Assembly (NCBI GenBank): GCA_913050115.1 | Contig: CAJWZU010000012.1 | Coordinates: 1-57,437, forward strand | DNA: 57,437 bases | Reading direction: 5' to 3' | From: an uncultured Cellvibrionales bacterium | GTDB taxonomy: Bacteria; Pseudomonadota; Gammaproteobacteria; Pseudomonadales; Cellvibrionaceae | In this document: positions 8,980 to 18,130 of the stretch, in pieces | Position numbering within the stretch: position 1 is the first letter of the stretch | Layout: each line of letters starts with the position of its first letter | Notes under the pieces: model-generated | The model's database searches: none | Told to the model about the DNA's origin: nothing | What the model saw: the letters and a program-made list of their open reading frames with translations, nothing else | Translations under genes and position numbers: made by a program

Positions 8980-9291
8980 ATGAACACTCTCTCGATCGTA
9001 AAAACTGAATTGACTAAAATTTTACAGGATTGGGGGCAGGGCCGAATGTCAGCCACCGATTTGCAAGACTGGATGGTGACTCATTACGATCCCGGTGAAA
9101 TTGAAGTAGGACCGGGTGAATCTAAATGGACGGTGGCAGCGATGAATATAGTGATGAATGAATATGAAATTGCCAAGCCCATTAAATACCTGCAGGAAAA
9201 TTACACCTTGGCGACGGCGTTCATTCACTGCAGCGAAGGTGCGTTTGAGGCCGCTAAAACACGCTTTATCCGCCAAGCGTTTGTTGATTGA
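8980..9291 (+). CDS. Small cytoplasmic protein of unknown function
   Basis: The last 103 residues of this open frame form a compact, acidic, mostly helical-looking sequence (MNTLSIVKTELTK onward, with DWMVTHYDPGE and a helical C-terminus). I chose ATG 8980, though no good ribosome-binding site is visible. An alternative ATG at 8845 would add 45 residues including a transmembrane helix (GWLIIVVISVAVV) and would start just upstream of the divergent gene at 8824. I cannot decide between them. No family is recognised. Confidence 0.6.
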   Translation: MNTLSIVKTELTKILQDWGQGRMSATDLQDWMVTHYDPGEIEVGPGESKWTVAAMNIVMNEYEIAKPIKYLQENYTLATAFIHCSEGAFEAAKTRFIRQAFVD

Positions 9292-9455
9292 TGATAAAGG
9301 CTAAAATGCGTTCAAAAATATTGTCAGTGTATTGTGTCAGTGCTGCATATATTTATGCACTCGGTATTTTATAGTGTCGACCTGGCTTAACTCAGCAAGT
9401 TTATTGACGAGTACTTTTTGTTGCTCGCCCCTTCGATACTGGCGGTAAACAGACG

Positions 9456-10697
9456 TTAGCTTAACCAGCGATCATAGGGCTCGACAGTCACTTGCTCGCC
9501 GGCCTCTACTGAGCTGCGCTCGTTTTCTAATATAATGTAGCAGTTGGAGTTGCTCATTGAGGTGAGCATACCGGAGCTTTGTGTTCCGCTGCTGTCGGCG
9601 GTTAAACCCTGTTCGGTTATTTTCAACTTGCCGCGCTGAAAATCGGTGCGTCCGGGGCGTTTTTTTAAAGCGCCATTCACCGGTAGAGTGAGGGTTAGTG
9701 ACTCAGTTAGGCTTTCGCCACTGATGATTTGCAGGCAGGGCAGAGCCAGCCTATGAAAGGTCACCGTGGCTGATACTGGGTTGCCAGGCAGGCCGAAGAA
9801 TACAGTTTGCTTGTGCTGGCGCTCAATATGACCAAAAGCAAAGGGTTTGCCGGGTTTAATGGCGAGCTTCCAGAAATTGATTTCGCCTAATTCATCGAGC
9901 ACTTCTTTGGTGTAATCTGCTTCACCGACAGATACGCCACCGGAGGAAATAACCGCATCGCATTGATCGCAGGCCAGCTCAAAAGCTTGTTGTAATAATG
10001 CAGGGTTGTCTGCAATGATGCCTAGGTTAAGCACCTCGCAGCCCAAACGTTTGAGCATGGCGGCGATAACAAAGCGGTTGCTGTCGTAAATACATCCCTG
10101 TTGTAGGGGTTGCCCTGGCAGGCGCAATTCATCGCCACTGGAAAACAAACCGACCTTAATTGGGCAGTAGACCTTCACTTGCGCCAAACCGATGGAGGCC
10201 AACAACCCGATATCGGTGGGCGACAGGCGACGCCCCATTTGCAGTAATAGATCGCCGCAGCCGATATCGTTGCCGGCTAGGCGAACATTACTGCCTTGTT
10301 TAGGCGTGTCTAAAAAAGTCACTGTGCGATCACGGGCAGCGGTTTTTTCCTGCATTACAACGGTGTCAGTGCCGCTGGGCATCTCGGCCCCAGTCATAAT
10401 GCGTACACACTGGCCGGTGTTTAGCTTGCCAGAAAATGCGGCCCCAGCAAAACTCTTACCGATTAGCTCGAGGGTATTAGTATCCTGTAAATCGCACGCG
10501 CGCAAAGCGTAGCCATCCATTGCCGAGTTGTTGTAACCCGGCACCATAATGGGTGAAACGATGTCTTCGGACAGAATTCGGTCCAGTGCATTTTCTAATA
10601 GAACGCTCTCGGTGCGTGCAATACATTTAACCGATGACTGCATTTTTTCTAAAGCGATGTCTAAAGGCATAAGGCCAGGGGCGTCACAATAACTCAT
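9456..10697 (-). CDS. moeA: Molybdopterin molybdenumtransferase MoeA
   Basis: This is a 413-residue cytoplasmic enzyme that inserts molybdate into adenylated molybdopterin, the last step of molybdenum cofactor synthesis. Recognisable MoeA motifs in order are the substrate-entry motif NNSAMDGYAL, GAEMPSGTDTVV, SSGDEL, the MoCF-domain motif SSGGVSVGEADY and GLPGNPVSA. The C-terminal beta-barrel domain (domain IV) ends the protein. ATG 10697 is preferred over a TTG two codons earlier, with GGAAA upstream. No other moa/moe gene lies in the window, so it is separated from its pathway partners. Confidence 0.95.
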   Translation of the reverse strand: MSYCDAPGLMPLDIALEKMQSSVKCIARTESVLLENALDRILSEDIVSPIMVPGYNNSAMDGYALRACDLQDTNTLELIGKSFAGAAFSGKLNTGQCVRIMTGAEMPSGTDTVVMQEKTAARDRTVTFLDTPKQGSNVRLAGNDIGCGDLLLQMGRRLSPTDIGLLASIGLAQVKVYCPIKVGLFSSGDELRLPGQPLQQGCIYDSNRFVIAAMLKRLGCEVLNLGIIADNPALLQQAFELACDQCDAVISSGGVSVGEADYTKEVLDELGEINFWKLAIKPGKPFAFGHIERQHKQTVFFGLPGNPVSATVTFHRLALPCLQIISGESLTESLTLTLPVNGALKKRPGRTDFQRGKLKITEQGLTADSSGTQSSGMLTSMSNSNCYIILENERSSVEAGEQVTVEPYDRWLS

Positions 10698-11041
10698 GCT
10701 CAATGATTTCCAAGTAAATATGGGTGTAACAACGGATGTTTATTTTTATTGGCCATCTACACGGCAGCTTTAACTTGATATCTTAAGCTGATAATTATCA
10801 ATGTTGTTTAAAATTCACATTTATACTGCCATTAAGCATTTTTATTTGGCAGATTATCGGTTTATGAGGCTATGCATACATTGGCATCAGCTTTATTTTT
10901 TAATACTGATGCAATTTGTATGCGCTCGTATCTTAACTAAAACAGTAGTGAGGGCTATAAGGTTGATTAATACCGACTCCCTTGCGCTAGTAATAGCGAC
11001 TCTTTTCTCTGGTGTAATCTATTATCGAAAAGATATGTCTT
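10698..11041. other. Intergenic region upstream of moeA
   Basis: This AT-rich spacer of about 344 bp lies between moeA and the end of the exonuclease gene. It contains a perfect 12-bp palindrome, TGATAATTATCA (10789-10800), which could be part of a regulator site. A plus-strand open frame beginning at 10801 runs into the 3' end of the exonuclease gene and does not look like a protein; I do not annotate it. Confidence 0.55.
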
Positions 11042-11782
11042 TTAAAGCCCAAGTGCATTTCTCAAAGCGCGATTTTTGGCGATATAGATATCCACATTGG
11101 CGCTGCGATTGACATCGTTACATGCCTGTCGAGTTATGCTGATTAACTTACGATAGACATCCACAGGGGCAAAGGCGTCGTCGCTGGCATACCGACACTG
11201 TTCAGGACTGAGTACAGGCATAGCCCAATTACTGCGCGATAAGCGTTTGGATTTTTTTAACTGTTGGCCGCTTAACATGGCGATCATAGTTTTAACGCCC
11301 ATGTCATTTTTGTATCCGAGTGCGTTAAAAGCAGACACTAAATCGACGATGCCATTAAGTTGGACATCAAATTCGCGTTTTAATAATTTTTTATCGGCTT
11401 TGAGTCCCGCACCCACTTTTAAAATATCTTCGCGCTGTAGCAGTAGTCGTATAGGTTCCATATCAATAATTTTGTTGGCTAACTGTAAAGGCTGAATCAT
11501 AAAACAGACCTTGTCTGTTGCCAGTTGCAGCAGGGCGATAGGATTGGGTGTTTGGCCTTTTTCAAAGTTAGGTTTGGTTTCGGTATCAAAACCAATAATG
11601 TCGGCACCAGCGAGTTCGAGAGCGGCTTGCCTTAGGGCTTTGGTGTTATTGATAATTACCGAGCGGCGCTTTGAAGTGTCAAAGGCAGGCAAGTCTTTAA
11701 TGACTTCTTTTGTCGGCACGGTCAACCCTAGGGCAACTAAACCGTGAGCGATTTTCTTCTTTTTTGCTGCTGGATTAATCAT
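11042..11782 (-). CDS. DEDD-type 3'-5' exonuclease (RNase D/WRN-like fold)
   Basis: This is a 246-residue protein with a single 3'-5' exonuclease domain. Exo I reads IGFDTETKP, with the Asp/Glu metal ligands. Exo II includes the VGAGLKADKKLL stretch. Exo III is Y-x3-D (YASDDAF), so it is of the DEDDy subclass. It lacks the HRDC domains of RNase D and is much shorter, like stand-alone exonucleases widespread in gammaproteobacteria. The start is ATG 11782, with AAAGAG upstream. It follows radD by only 8 nt on the same strand, so the two are probably co-transcribed and may share a role in DNA repair. Confidence 0.85.
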   Translation of the reverse strand: MINPAAKKKKIAHGLVALGLTVPTKEVIKDLPAFDTSKRRSVIINNTKALRQAALELAGADIIGFDTETKPNFEKGQTPNPIALLQLATDKVCFMIQPLQLANKIIDMEPIRLLLQREDILKVGAGLKADKKLLKREFDVQLNGIVDLVSAFNALGYKNDMGVKTMIAMLSGQQLKKSKRLSRSNWAMPVLSPEQCRYASDDAFAPVDVYRKLISITRQACNDVNRSANVDIYIAKNRALRNALGL

Positions 11783-11790
11783 TAGTCTCT

Positions 11791-13569
11791 TTAACTTAGC
11801 TCGTTGGCACGGCGGTATTGACCATCGTAGTCAAATATTTTCTCACTGACTCGCCAAAATATAGGGGCTTGTCTGTTTTTTTTATGCTTTTCTTGCTTCC
11901 CTATTACAAAATCTGGGACGCGAAATTTATCGCGAGCTAAGATAACTTGATCGGGATGAGTAGGGTTAAATTTTTCACTACGATCTTTCAAATGCTGCTT
12001 ACTAAAGTGGTGATAAAAAGCCGCTTGCTGGGCTTTGGTGTCGAGTGCAAATACCTCACTTAAGTCTGCGCCATCCTCGTCAAAGTAAGTGATTTTAACG
12101 CGCTCGGCACCGGTTTTATTAGTGGTTTTTTGGATGTCGAATCCTGAACAGCGCAATACCTTGCAGTTGGCCAATTGCAGCGCCTGTTTCAGTTTGTCGT
12201 CGATGTCGACCAGTAGCTCACGGCACTCCAAGCACTGGCGTGCGGCGATATCATTTTCGGCACCGCAGTGGCCACACTCTTTAAAACGGAAGCGAAATAA
12301 GCATTGTTGGTTATTAACAAGTCCCTGACAGCGGCGACCATAGTGCTCGACTAAGTCACCATCGTTATCAACTAACCCCCAAAAGGTATTGTTGTGCTCG
12401 CAAATAGGGCAGGGTATTTCTACCGGTACGGCGTCGGAGTTGGGTTTGTTTGAACCTATCTCGGGGCGAAATAAGTCGTATTGGTTGCCGGCATAGTCGA
12501 GTACCAAGCAATCTTTTTTATCTTCACACAGACGCAACCCGCGACCGACAATTTGCTGGTATAAACCGACGGAATCGGTGGGGCGTAATATGGCGATAAG
12601 ATCGACATGCGGAGCGTCAAAACCTGTGGTCAACACCGAGACATTGACTAAGAATTTTATCTGACGTTTTTTAAAGGCGTTAATCACGCTGTCGCGGGCG
12701 CGCGCCTTCATATCTCCAATAATAATGGCTGAGCACTCGGGCGGCAGGTAGGTAATAATTTCACGAGCATGCTCCACCGTGGCGGCAAAAATCATTACGC
12801 CCTGACGCTCTAGGGCAAGCTCTACAACCTGTGCAATGATTCGTGCGGTGGCACGCTTACTTGAACCAATAACACGATTAAGTTCGGTTTCAGTTAATTT
12901 TTTTGTTGGGTTTTCAGCAGGACGAAGTTGTTCGAAGTCATATAGCGCCACAGGCGCGTCTAATATTTTGGCTGGCGTTAGATAGCTATTACTGATCATG
13001 TAGTGCAATGGCAACTCAAAAATGCAGCACTCAAAGGCCGCGCGTTCATCACCGCGAATTTCATTATCTTGGCGATGGCTGCGATATACCCAACCAGTGT
13101 CTAAGCGATAGGGGGTGGCGGTTAATCCAAGAACTTTAAGATTTTTATTGTGTGTAGATAAATGACGAATGATCTGCTCATATTGGGAGTCTTTTTCGCG
13201 AGAGACGCGGTGGCATTCGTCGATGATTAATAGCGAAAAATGATCGCTGAAGGCGTCGAGATTACGTACTACGGACTGCACACTGCCGAAAATAACTTGG
13301 CTATCGCTGTCCCTGCGTTTGAGACCAGCTGAAAATATGTCGGCTTTTCTACCATAACTTTCAAATTTTGAGTGATTCTGTTCAACCAATTCTTTGACAT
13401 GGGCCAGTACTAGAATACGTTGCCGAGCTAAACGTGCTAACTCAGCGATGACCAAACTTTTACCGGCGCCGGTCGGCAAAACGATAACAGCGGGGGCATC
13501 GGTTATTCGAAAATGCTGCAGAGTCGCGTTAACAGCGTCGAATTGGTAGGGGCGTAGAGTGAAAGTCAC
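11791..13569 (-). CDS. radD: RadD (YejH) superfamily 2 DNA helicase
   Basis: This is a 592-residue SF2 ATPase implicated in double-strand-break and crosslink repair in E. coli. Motif I is LPTGAGKS, motif II IIDECHR, motif III LTATPYR; the second RecA domain has VLTTGFDAPHVD and the arginine-finger region QIVGRGLR. A C-terminal zinc-binding cluster of CxxC pairs follows (CPICEHN, CGHCG, CLECR), as in YejH. Similarity to remembered E. coli RadD runs the full length. The start is GTG 13569. It heads a probable two-gene operon with the exonuclease. Confidence 0.95.
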   Translation of the reverse strand: MTFTLRPYQFDAVNATLQHFRITDAPAVIVLPTGAGKSLVIAELARLARQRILVLAHVKELVEQNHSKFESYGRKADIFSAGLKRRDSDSQVIFGSVQSVVRNLDAFSDHFSLLIIDECHRVSREKDSQYEQIIRHLSTHNKNLKVLGLTATPYRLDTGWVYRSHRQDNEIRGDERAAFECCIFELPLHYMISNSYLTPAKILDAPVALYDFEQLRPAENPTKKLTETELNRVIGSSKRATARIIAQVVELALERQGVMIFAATVEHAREIITYLPPECSAIIIGDMKARARDSVINAFKKRQIKFLVNVSVLTTGFDAPHVDLIAILRPTDSVGLYQQIVGRGLRLCEDKKDCLVLDYAGNQYDLFRPEIGSNKPNSDAVPVEIPCPICEHNNTFWGLVDNDGDLVEHYGRRCQGLVNNQQCLFRFRFKECGHCGAENDIAARQCLECRELLVDIDDKLKQALQLANCKVLRCSGFDIQKTTNKTGAERVKITYFDEDGADLSEVFALDTKAQQAAFYHHFSKQHLKDRSEKFNPTHPDQVILARDKFRVPDFVIGKQEKHKKNRQAPIFWRVSEKIFDYDGQYRRANELS

Positions 13570-13784
13570 GGTTATAGGTCTGCTGTCGCTAGTCCACCCC
13601 AGTGCATTAGATCTTGCTGGCGGACATTATGTTATGGATCGCTGTGATAAATTTTAAGATCTCTCTGGACTATTTTTTTACCGCCTTACTTGATATTTAG
13701 CAGGGTCTGAAAAAGATCAAATTTAGGTTATTTAATCGGTGTCATTATTATAAGCAACGCATTGTTTTTGGAGTGTGCCAAGCC

Positions 13785-15011
13785 TTAGTTCCAGCGTTTA
13801 AAAATTAGTGACGTATTAATACCACCAAAAGCAAAGTTATTGCTCATCACGTAATCGGTATCTATCTCTCGACCTGCGCCAACGAGATAGTCTAATTGGC
13901 CACATTCAGGGTCGATGTGTTTTAGATTAGCGGTGCCGTGAAACCAGTTGGCATTCATCATCTCGATGCTGATCCAAGCTTCCAGTGCGCCGCAGGCACC
14001 CAAGGTGTGGCCAGTAAAACTTTTCAAGGCGCTTATCGGCGTGTCTGAACCAAAGATGTTTTCGGTGGCGGTGGCTTCGGCAATATCGCCTTTGTTGGTG
14101 GCGGTGCCATGGGCGCTAATGTAGCCGATTTTATCGGGGCCTATATTGGCATCTTCTAGGGCCAACTCCATCGCGCGGCTCATGGTTGTGGCCGCTGGTT
14201 GAGTGACATGCAAACCATCGGTGTTGGTGCCAAAGCCCACCACTTCGGCCAGTATATGCGCGCCGCGCGCCTGAGCGTGTGCCAGCTCTTCCAATATCAA
14301 TGTGCCGGCGCCTTCGCCAATGACTAAACCATCGCGATCTTTATCGAACGGACGCGGGCTTAATTCTGGGGTGTCGTTGACGGTGCTGGTGGCATAGAGA
14401 GTATCGAATACCGCCGCTTGAGTGGCGCACAGTTGCTCGGCGCCTCCGGCCACCATAATTTGTTGCTTGCCAAATTTAATCGCTTCATAGGCGTAACCGA
14501 TGCCTTGGCTACCTGAGGCACAGGCGCTGGTAGTGGTTATGGCGCGGCCTTTGAGTCCAAAAAATACGCCGACATTAACGGTGGCAGTGTGGGGCATCAT
14601 TTTTAAGTAAGAATTGGCGTTGAGGCCGCTAGTATTGTTATTAATTAGCATATGGCCGAAGGCGGCAACGGCGTTGGAATCTCCCATACAGGAGCCATAG
14701 CTGATGCCGCAGCGGCCATCTCGCAGGCTCTCATCTTCGAGTAAGCCGGCTTGAGACAGCGCTTGTTCGGTAGCGGCGGTGGCCATCAGTGATCCGCGCC
14801 CCATAGACCGAGTGACTTTGCGACTGTAGTGTGCCGGTTTTACAAAGTCTGGTACCGGGCCTGCGAGGCGAGTGTTGAGATCTTGATATTTATCCCACTC
14901 AGTCATGTAAGTAACGCCGGTTTTTTCTGCCGTTAAATTACGGCGTGTCTCCTCCCAACTGGAACCTATGGCGGATATGCCCGACATGCCGGTAACTACT
15001 ACTCGCTTCAT
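13785..15011 (-). CDS. apeR: Aryl polyene ketosynthase, ApeR-like
   Basis: This is a 408-residue beta-ketoacyl-ACP synthase with a complete active site: Cys164 in TTTSACASGS, His301 in SAHGTATNKGD, Lys330 and His335 in KSFTGHTLGA. It is the last gene of the aryl polyene operon, 56 nt after the ketoreductase. In APE clusters the terminal ketosynthase is ApeR, which is thought to act early in chain formation or on a subset of chain lengths (recalled, not checked). The start is ATG 15011. No terminator is evident before radD (215 bp), so read-through is possible. Confidence 0.85.
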   Translation of the reverse strand: MKRVVVTGMSGISAIGSSWEETRRNLTAEKTGVTYMTEWDKYQDLNTRLAGPVPDFVKPAHYSRKVTRSMGRGSLMATAATEQALSQAGLLEDESLRDGRCGISYGSCMGDSNAVAAFGHMLINNNTSGLNANSYLKMMPHTATVNVGVFFGLKGRAITTTSACASGSQGIGYAYEAIKFGKQQIMVAGGAEQLCATQAAVFDTLYATSTVNDTPELSPRPFDKDRDGLVIGEGAGTLILEELAHAQARGAHILAEVVGFGTNTDGLHVTQPAATTMSRAMELALEDANIGPDKIGYISAHGTATNKGDIAEATATENIFGSDTPISALKSFTGHTLGACGALEAWISIEMMNANWFHGTANLKHIDPECGQLDYLVGAGREIDTDYVMSNNFAFGGINTSLIFKRWN

Positions 15012-15067
15012 TTTTGTACCTTATTATTTTTGCCGAGTATTGTATCAAATAGTCCGAGCCAAGGGTT

Positions 15068-15799
15068 TTAACACAGGCCGCCATTCACAGATATGACCTG
15101 ACGAGTAATATAGGCGGCTTCATCGGACATCAAAAAGTTGACTAGACTGGCGACTTCACGCGCCTCGCCCATACGTTGGGCGGGGATGAGTTTTAGCGCT
15201 TGTTCCAACGGAGCACCGTCAGCCATATCCGTGTCGATTAGCCCCGGTGCTACACAGTTGACGGTAATTTTACGTTTGGCGAGTTCTAGTGCTAGAGATT
15301 TACTGGCGGCAATAATTCCCGCTTTAGCGGCAGCATAGTTGGCTTGTCCGCGATTGCCGATCAGCCCAGAAACTGAGGCCAGAGTGACTATGCGACCGGG
15401 CTTTCGACGGCGCACCATCGGCATGCTAACGGGGTTTAAGACATTGTAGAAACCATCGAGATTAGTGTGGATGACACCATCCCATTCCTCGCCCGTCATG
15501 GCCGGAAAGGCGGCATCTCGAGCAATGCCGGCATTACAGACGACGCCATAATAGGCGCCAAAATTCTCCATATCGGCTTCCAACACCTCGCGGCACTGCT
15601 CTCGATTGGCGATGTCGAATTGTAAGATTCGCGCCTTTGATCCGAGCGCTTCAATATCAGTTTTGACGACTTCGACCTCATCAATACGTGAGCGACAATG
15701 CAGTACTAATTTATAGCCACTGGCGGCCAAGCGCAGGGCGCAGGCTTTGCCGATACCACGGCTAGAACCAGTGACAAGAATGGTTTTTTCTGTGTTCAT
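15068..15799 (-). CDS. apeQ: Aryl polyene 3-ketoacyl-ACP reductase, ApeQ-like
   Basis: This is a 243-residue short-chain dehydrogenase of the FabG type that would reduce the beta-keto group after each extension. The NADPH-binding motif is TGSSRGIG near the N-terminus, and the NAG motif (CNAGIAR) is present. The catalytic Ser-Tyr-Lys are in LASVSG and NYAAAKAG. ATG 15799 is preferred over a TTG four codons earlier. It lies between the ApeP-like dehydratase and the ApeR-like ketosynthase, the usual order at the end of APE operons. Confidence 0.88.
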   Translation of the reverse strand: MNTEKTILVTGSSRGIGKACALRLAASGYKLVLHCRSRIDEVEVVKTDIEALGSKARILQFDIANREQCREVLEADMENFGAYYGVVCNAGIARDAAFPAMTGEEWDGVIHTNLDGFYNVLNPVSMPMVRRRKPGRIVTLASVSGLIGNRGQANYAAAKAGIIAASKSLALELAKRKITVNCVAPGLIDTDMADGAPLEQALKLIPAQRMGEAREVASLVNFLMSDEAAYITRQVISVNGGLC

Positions 15800-15814
15800 A
15801 AATGTACTCAAATT

Positions 15815-16303
15815 CTATTGATGGCCGAGAAACTTCTCTGCATTTTGGGGCTGAAATACGTTTAATGATGCGCTAGCGAGTAACTGCTCGCCCTGTTTAA
15901 TGGTGCAATCAAACACACAAAGACCCGCTTCGCTGCGTATGCTTGCGCGAATATGTACGCATAACATCTTTGCCAGCGGGAAAGTGTCAACTGCACAGCT
16001 GTAACGGCGTGAACCGACTAATAGGCCAATTTGTACAGCGGCATTTTTTTGTCGTTCACAGATGCCGCCGTGGGCAGCAATAGCTTGCGCCATATACTCA
16101 ATGCCTACGTAAGCCGGCACGCTCTGTTGGTTACAGATGGTCTGACAAAAAGGGGAGTTGGCCTGCAAGGTAACCTCGGCAGTGAGTGTTTCTGGAGTCC
16201 ATTCAGTGACGCGGTCGAGCAATATCATTGGCTCGGCGTGAGGGACCAGTTCGGCAATGCAATACTGTGTTGAAGTGAAGGTTTGAGCGCTATCAAAAGA
16301 CAT
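15815..16303 (-). CDS. apeP: Hotdog-fold 3-hydroxyacyl-ACP dehydratase, ApeP-like
   Basis: This is a 162-residue single hotdog domain. The start region has VPHAEPMILLDRV and the long helix has PAYVGIEYMAQAIAAHGG, both typical of ApeP/FabZ-like dehydratases. In the characterised APE system two dehydratases, ApeI and ApeP, act together to make the conjugated polyene. Here the ApeI-like partner is fused to the ligase at 26147-27904. The start codon overlaps the stop of the preceding ketosynthase (TAATG), showing translational coupling. Confidence 0.82.
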   Translation of the reverse strand: MSFDSAQTFTSTQYCIAELVPHAEPMILLDRVTEWTPETLTAEVTLQANSPFCQTICNQQSVPAYVGIEYMAQAIAAHGGICERQKNAAVQIGLLVGSRRYSCAVDTFPLAKMLCVHIRASIRSEAGLCVFDCTIKQGEQLLASASLNVFQPQNAEKFLGHQ

Positions 16304-17541
16304 TAGCTATTCTCGTTGCGCGACAGTACCAGTGAAATATTGTTGCCTCCAAAGGCAAACGAATTACTCATGACATGCCGCAGCGGTTGTGTCTGCGAGG
16401 TGCGACCTAGCCCTGGCAATGCGGGTAATTTGGGGTCGGCTTGTGTATCCCACAGATGCGGTGGCAGGCGGCCGTCATTACGCTTTAAGGCTAAATAGCA
16501 AAAAATCGCTTCCAGTGCCCCGGCTGCTCCCAGTGTATGGCCGGTGAGAGGCTTAGTTGAGCTGCAGGCTATGTTGCCTTTGTCTTTGAATACACGAGCG
16601 ATGGCGCGGCTTTCCATAGCGTCGTTTTGCTCGGTAGCGGTACCGTGCAAATTCACATAGTGAATATCAGCAGCACTGAGATGAGCGGTTGTTAGCGCTT
16701 GGTGCATGGCTTTTTCGGCACCTACTCCCTCGGGTTCTGGCGCTGAAATGTGATGTGCGTCTGAGCATTCACCAACCCCGCTTAGCTCTACTGTGGCGGT
16801 TTCGCGGCTGACGATAAATAAGGCTGCCGCTTCGCCAATATTAATGCCATTGCGGTTTTGGCTAAAAGGCTGACAGAGCTGATTGCTGATCGCTCCCAGC
16901 GCTGAGAAACCCTGTACTGTGAGCGCACATAGAGTGTCACAACCGCCGGCGATAACAGCGTCAACCAAGCCTGTTTGCAGCAGTCGCCGCGCAGATGCCA
17001 GCGCCTTAGCTCCGGAGGTACAGGCTGTAGAAACAGTCCAAGCCGGGCCATTAAGACCTAGATAATCAGCGGTAAAGCGCGCGGGTGCGCCCAGCTCTAG
17101 CTGTAAATAATCAAAGCTCTCAGGGTAGTCGCCGTTTTTTTTACGTTGCGCTTCTGCGTGCTCGCCTTCAGATATACCTGAGGTACTGCTACCGATAATC
17201 ACGCCGATACGATTGCTGCCATAGCGAGTCTTTAACGTCTCGATATCGCTCAATAGTGGCTGCAAACAGGCCTGTAATAGGCGACTGTTACGGCTGTTCT
17301 CCATCGATTTTTCGGTCTTACAAAAGTCTGCTGCGACACGTCCCAGTGGCAAGGCTCGGCCAGGACTGTAATCATCACTGAACTGCAGAGGTGAAACTTG
17401 CGCGCTAAACAGCCGTTGCTCAATGTGGTCGATAGTGTCACCAAGCGAGCAGATAGCGGCCGCATTATTTAAATAACAAGCGGTTAAATAGCGACTGTTT
17501 GTATGATTGGGGCCGGTCATAACCGTGGGCTCAAAAGTCAT
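16303..17541 (-). CDS. apeO: Aryl polyene extending ketosynthase, ApeO-like
   Basis: This is a 412-residue beta-ketoacyl-ACP synthase with active site Cys174 (VSTACTSGA), His299 (LHGTATEQND), and Lys330 and His335 (TKPLTGHTLGAAGA). In the described type II APE synthase, ApeO forms the extending heterodimer with the chain-length-factor protein ApeC (here 29788-30516), which lacks the Cys. Its ATG overlaps the 3' end of the DUF3261 lipoprotein gene by 11 nt. Confidence 0.85.
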   Translation of the reverse strand: MTFEPTVMTGPNHTNSRYLTACYLNNAAAICSLGDTIDHIEQRLFSAQVSPLQFSDDYSPGRALPLGRVAADFCKTEKSMENSRNSRLLQACLQPLLSDIETLKTRYGSNRIGVIIGSSTSGISEGEHAEAQRKKNGDYPESFDYLQLELGAPARFTADYLGLNGPAWTVSTACTSGAKALASARRLLQTGLVDAVIAGGCDTLCALTVQGFSALGAISNQLCQPFSQNRNGINIGEAAALFIVSRETATVELSGVGECSDAHHISAPEPEGVGAEKAMHQALTTAHLSAADIHYVNLHGTATEQNDAMESRAIARVFKDKGNIACSSTKPLTGHTLGAAGALEAIFCYLALKRNDGRLPPHLWDTQADPKLPALPGLGRTSQTQPLRHVMSNSFAFGGNNISLVLSRNENS

Positions 17542-18130
17542 GGCGCTGATGGGTGTCGATGGTCACCCCTAGCGTTTTTAAGTGGTGAAGCAGTATAACG
17601 CTTTGGCCGCTGCTGGGGCTAAGTGATTGCTGTGTTGAGCTGACACTCACAATAGCCTGTTGGCGGTAATAAAGGGTGCGGCCAGCTGGCGTTTTGTTTA
17701 AAGTCCAATCGCTTTCTGCCAGTACTTTTTGCCAGCTGCTGTCGGGCCAATAGGTCAGATAAACGGCCGCTATTAAGAAGCGCCCGGGTAGTGCGGTGCT
17801 ACCGCCTGCGGCCTGCTGTTGATGAATTCTCATCTGCTGATTTGGGCCATTGTTGTCACGCACGCTGAGCAGGCGCCGGCCTAAAGAGTCGAGCAGTATG
17901 AGTGTTAGCTGTGGCTCAGGGGCGCTATGGGTTAGTGCTAGAGCCGCTTGTAAGGTGTAAATTTCGCCTTCGCTATTGATCTCGAGGTGTTGCAGGACTT
18001 GCCAGCAACAGTGAACGGCAGCGATGTCGGGCAGCGGCAGCGTTGCCAGCGAGCCGATACGTTGAGTACTGCTGCAGGCGCTGATAAGCATACACGCCAT
18101 TAGTAAGGTTAATTTTAGGCTGCAGTTCAA
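17531..18130 (-). CDS. DUF3261-type outer-membrane lipoprotein of the APE cluster
   Basis: This is a 199-residue lipoprotein. The signal peptide ends in the lipobox ISAC with Cys19 as the lipidated residue, followed by Ser-Ser-Thr, consistent with outer-membrane sorting. The family accompanies the MMPL exporter and LolA-like protein in APE clusters and probably receives or places the pigment lipid at the outer membrane (inference). The start is a TTG whose last two bases form part of the TGA stop of the halogenase gene (TTGA overlap), a coupled start. Confidence 0.72.
   Translation of the reverse strand: MNCSLKLTLLMACMLISACSSTQRIGSLATLPLPDIAAVHCCWQVLQHLEINSEGEIYTLQAALALTHSAPEPQLTLILLDSLGRRLLSVRDNNGPNQQMRIHQQQAAGGSTALPGRFLIAAVYLTYWPDSSWQKVLAESDWTLNKTPAGRTLYYRQQAIVSVSSTQQSLSPSSGQSVILLHHLKTLGVTIDTHQRHDF

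Noticed and set aside
10801-11112. 103-codon open frame upstream of moeA
   Set aside because: Overlaps the exonuclease 3' end, has no ribosome-binding site, and the composition (many His, Tyr, Ile) is not protein-like.
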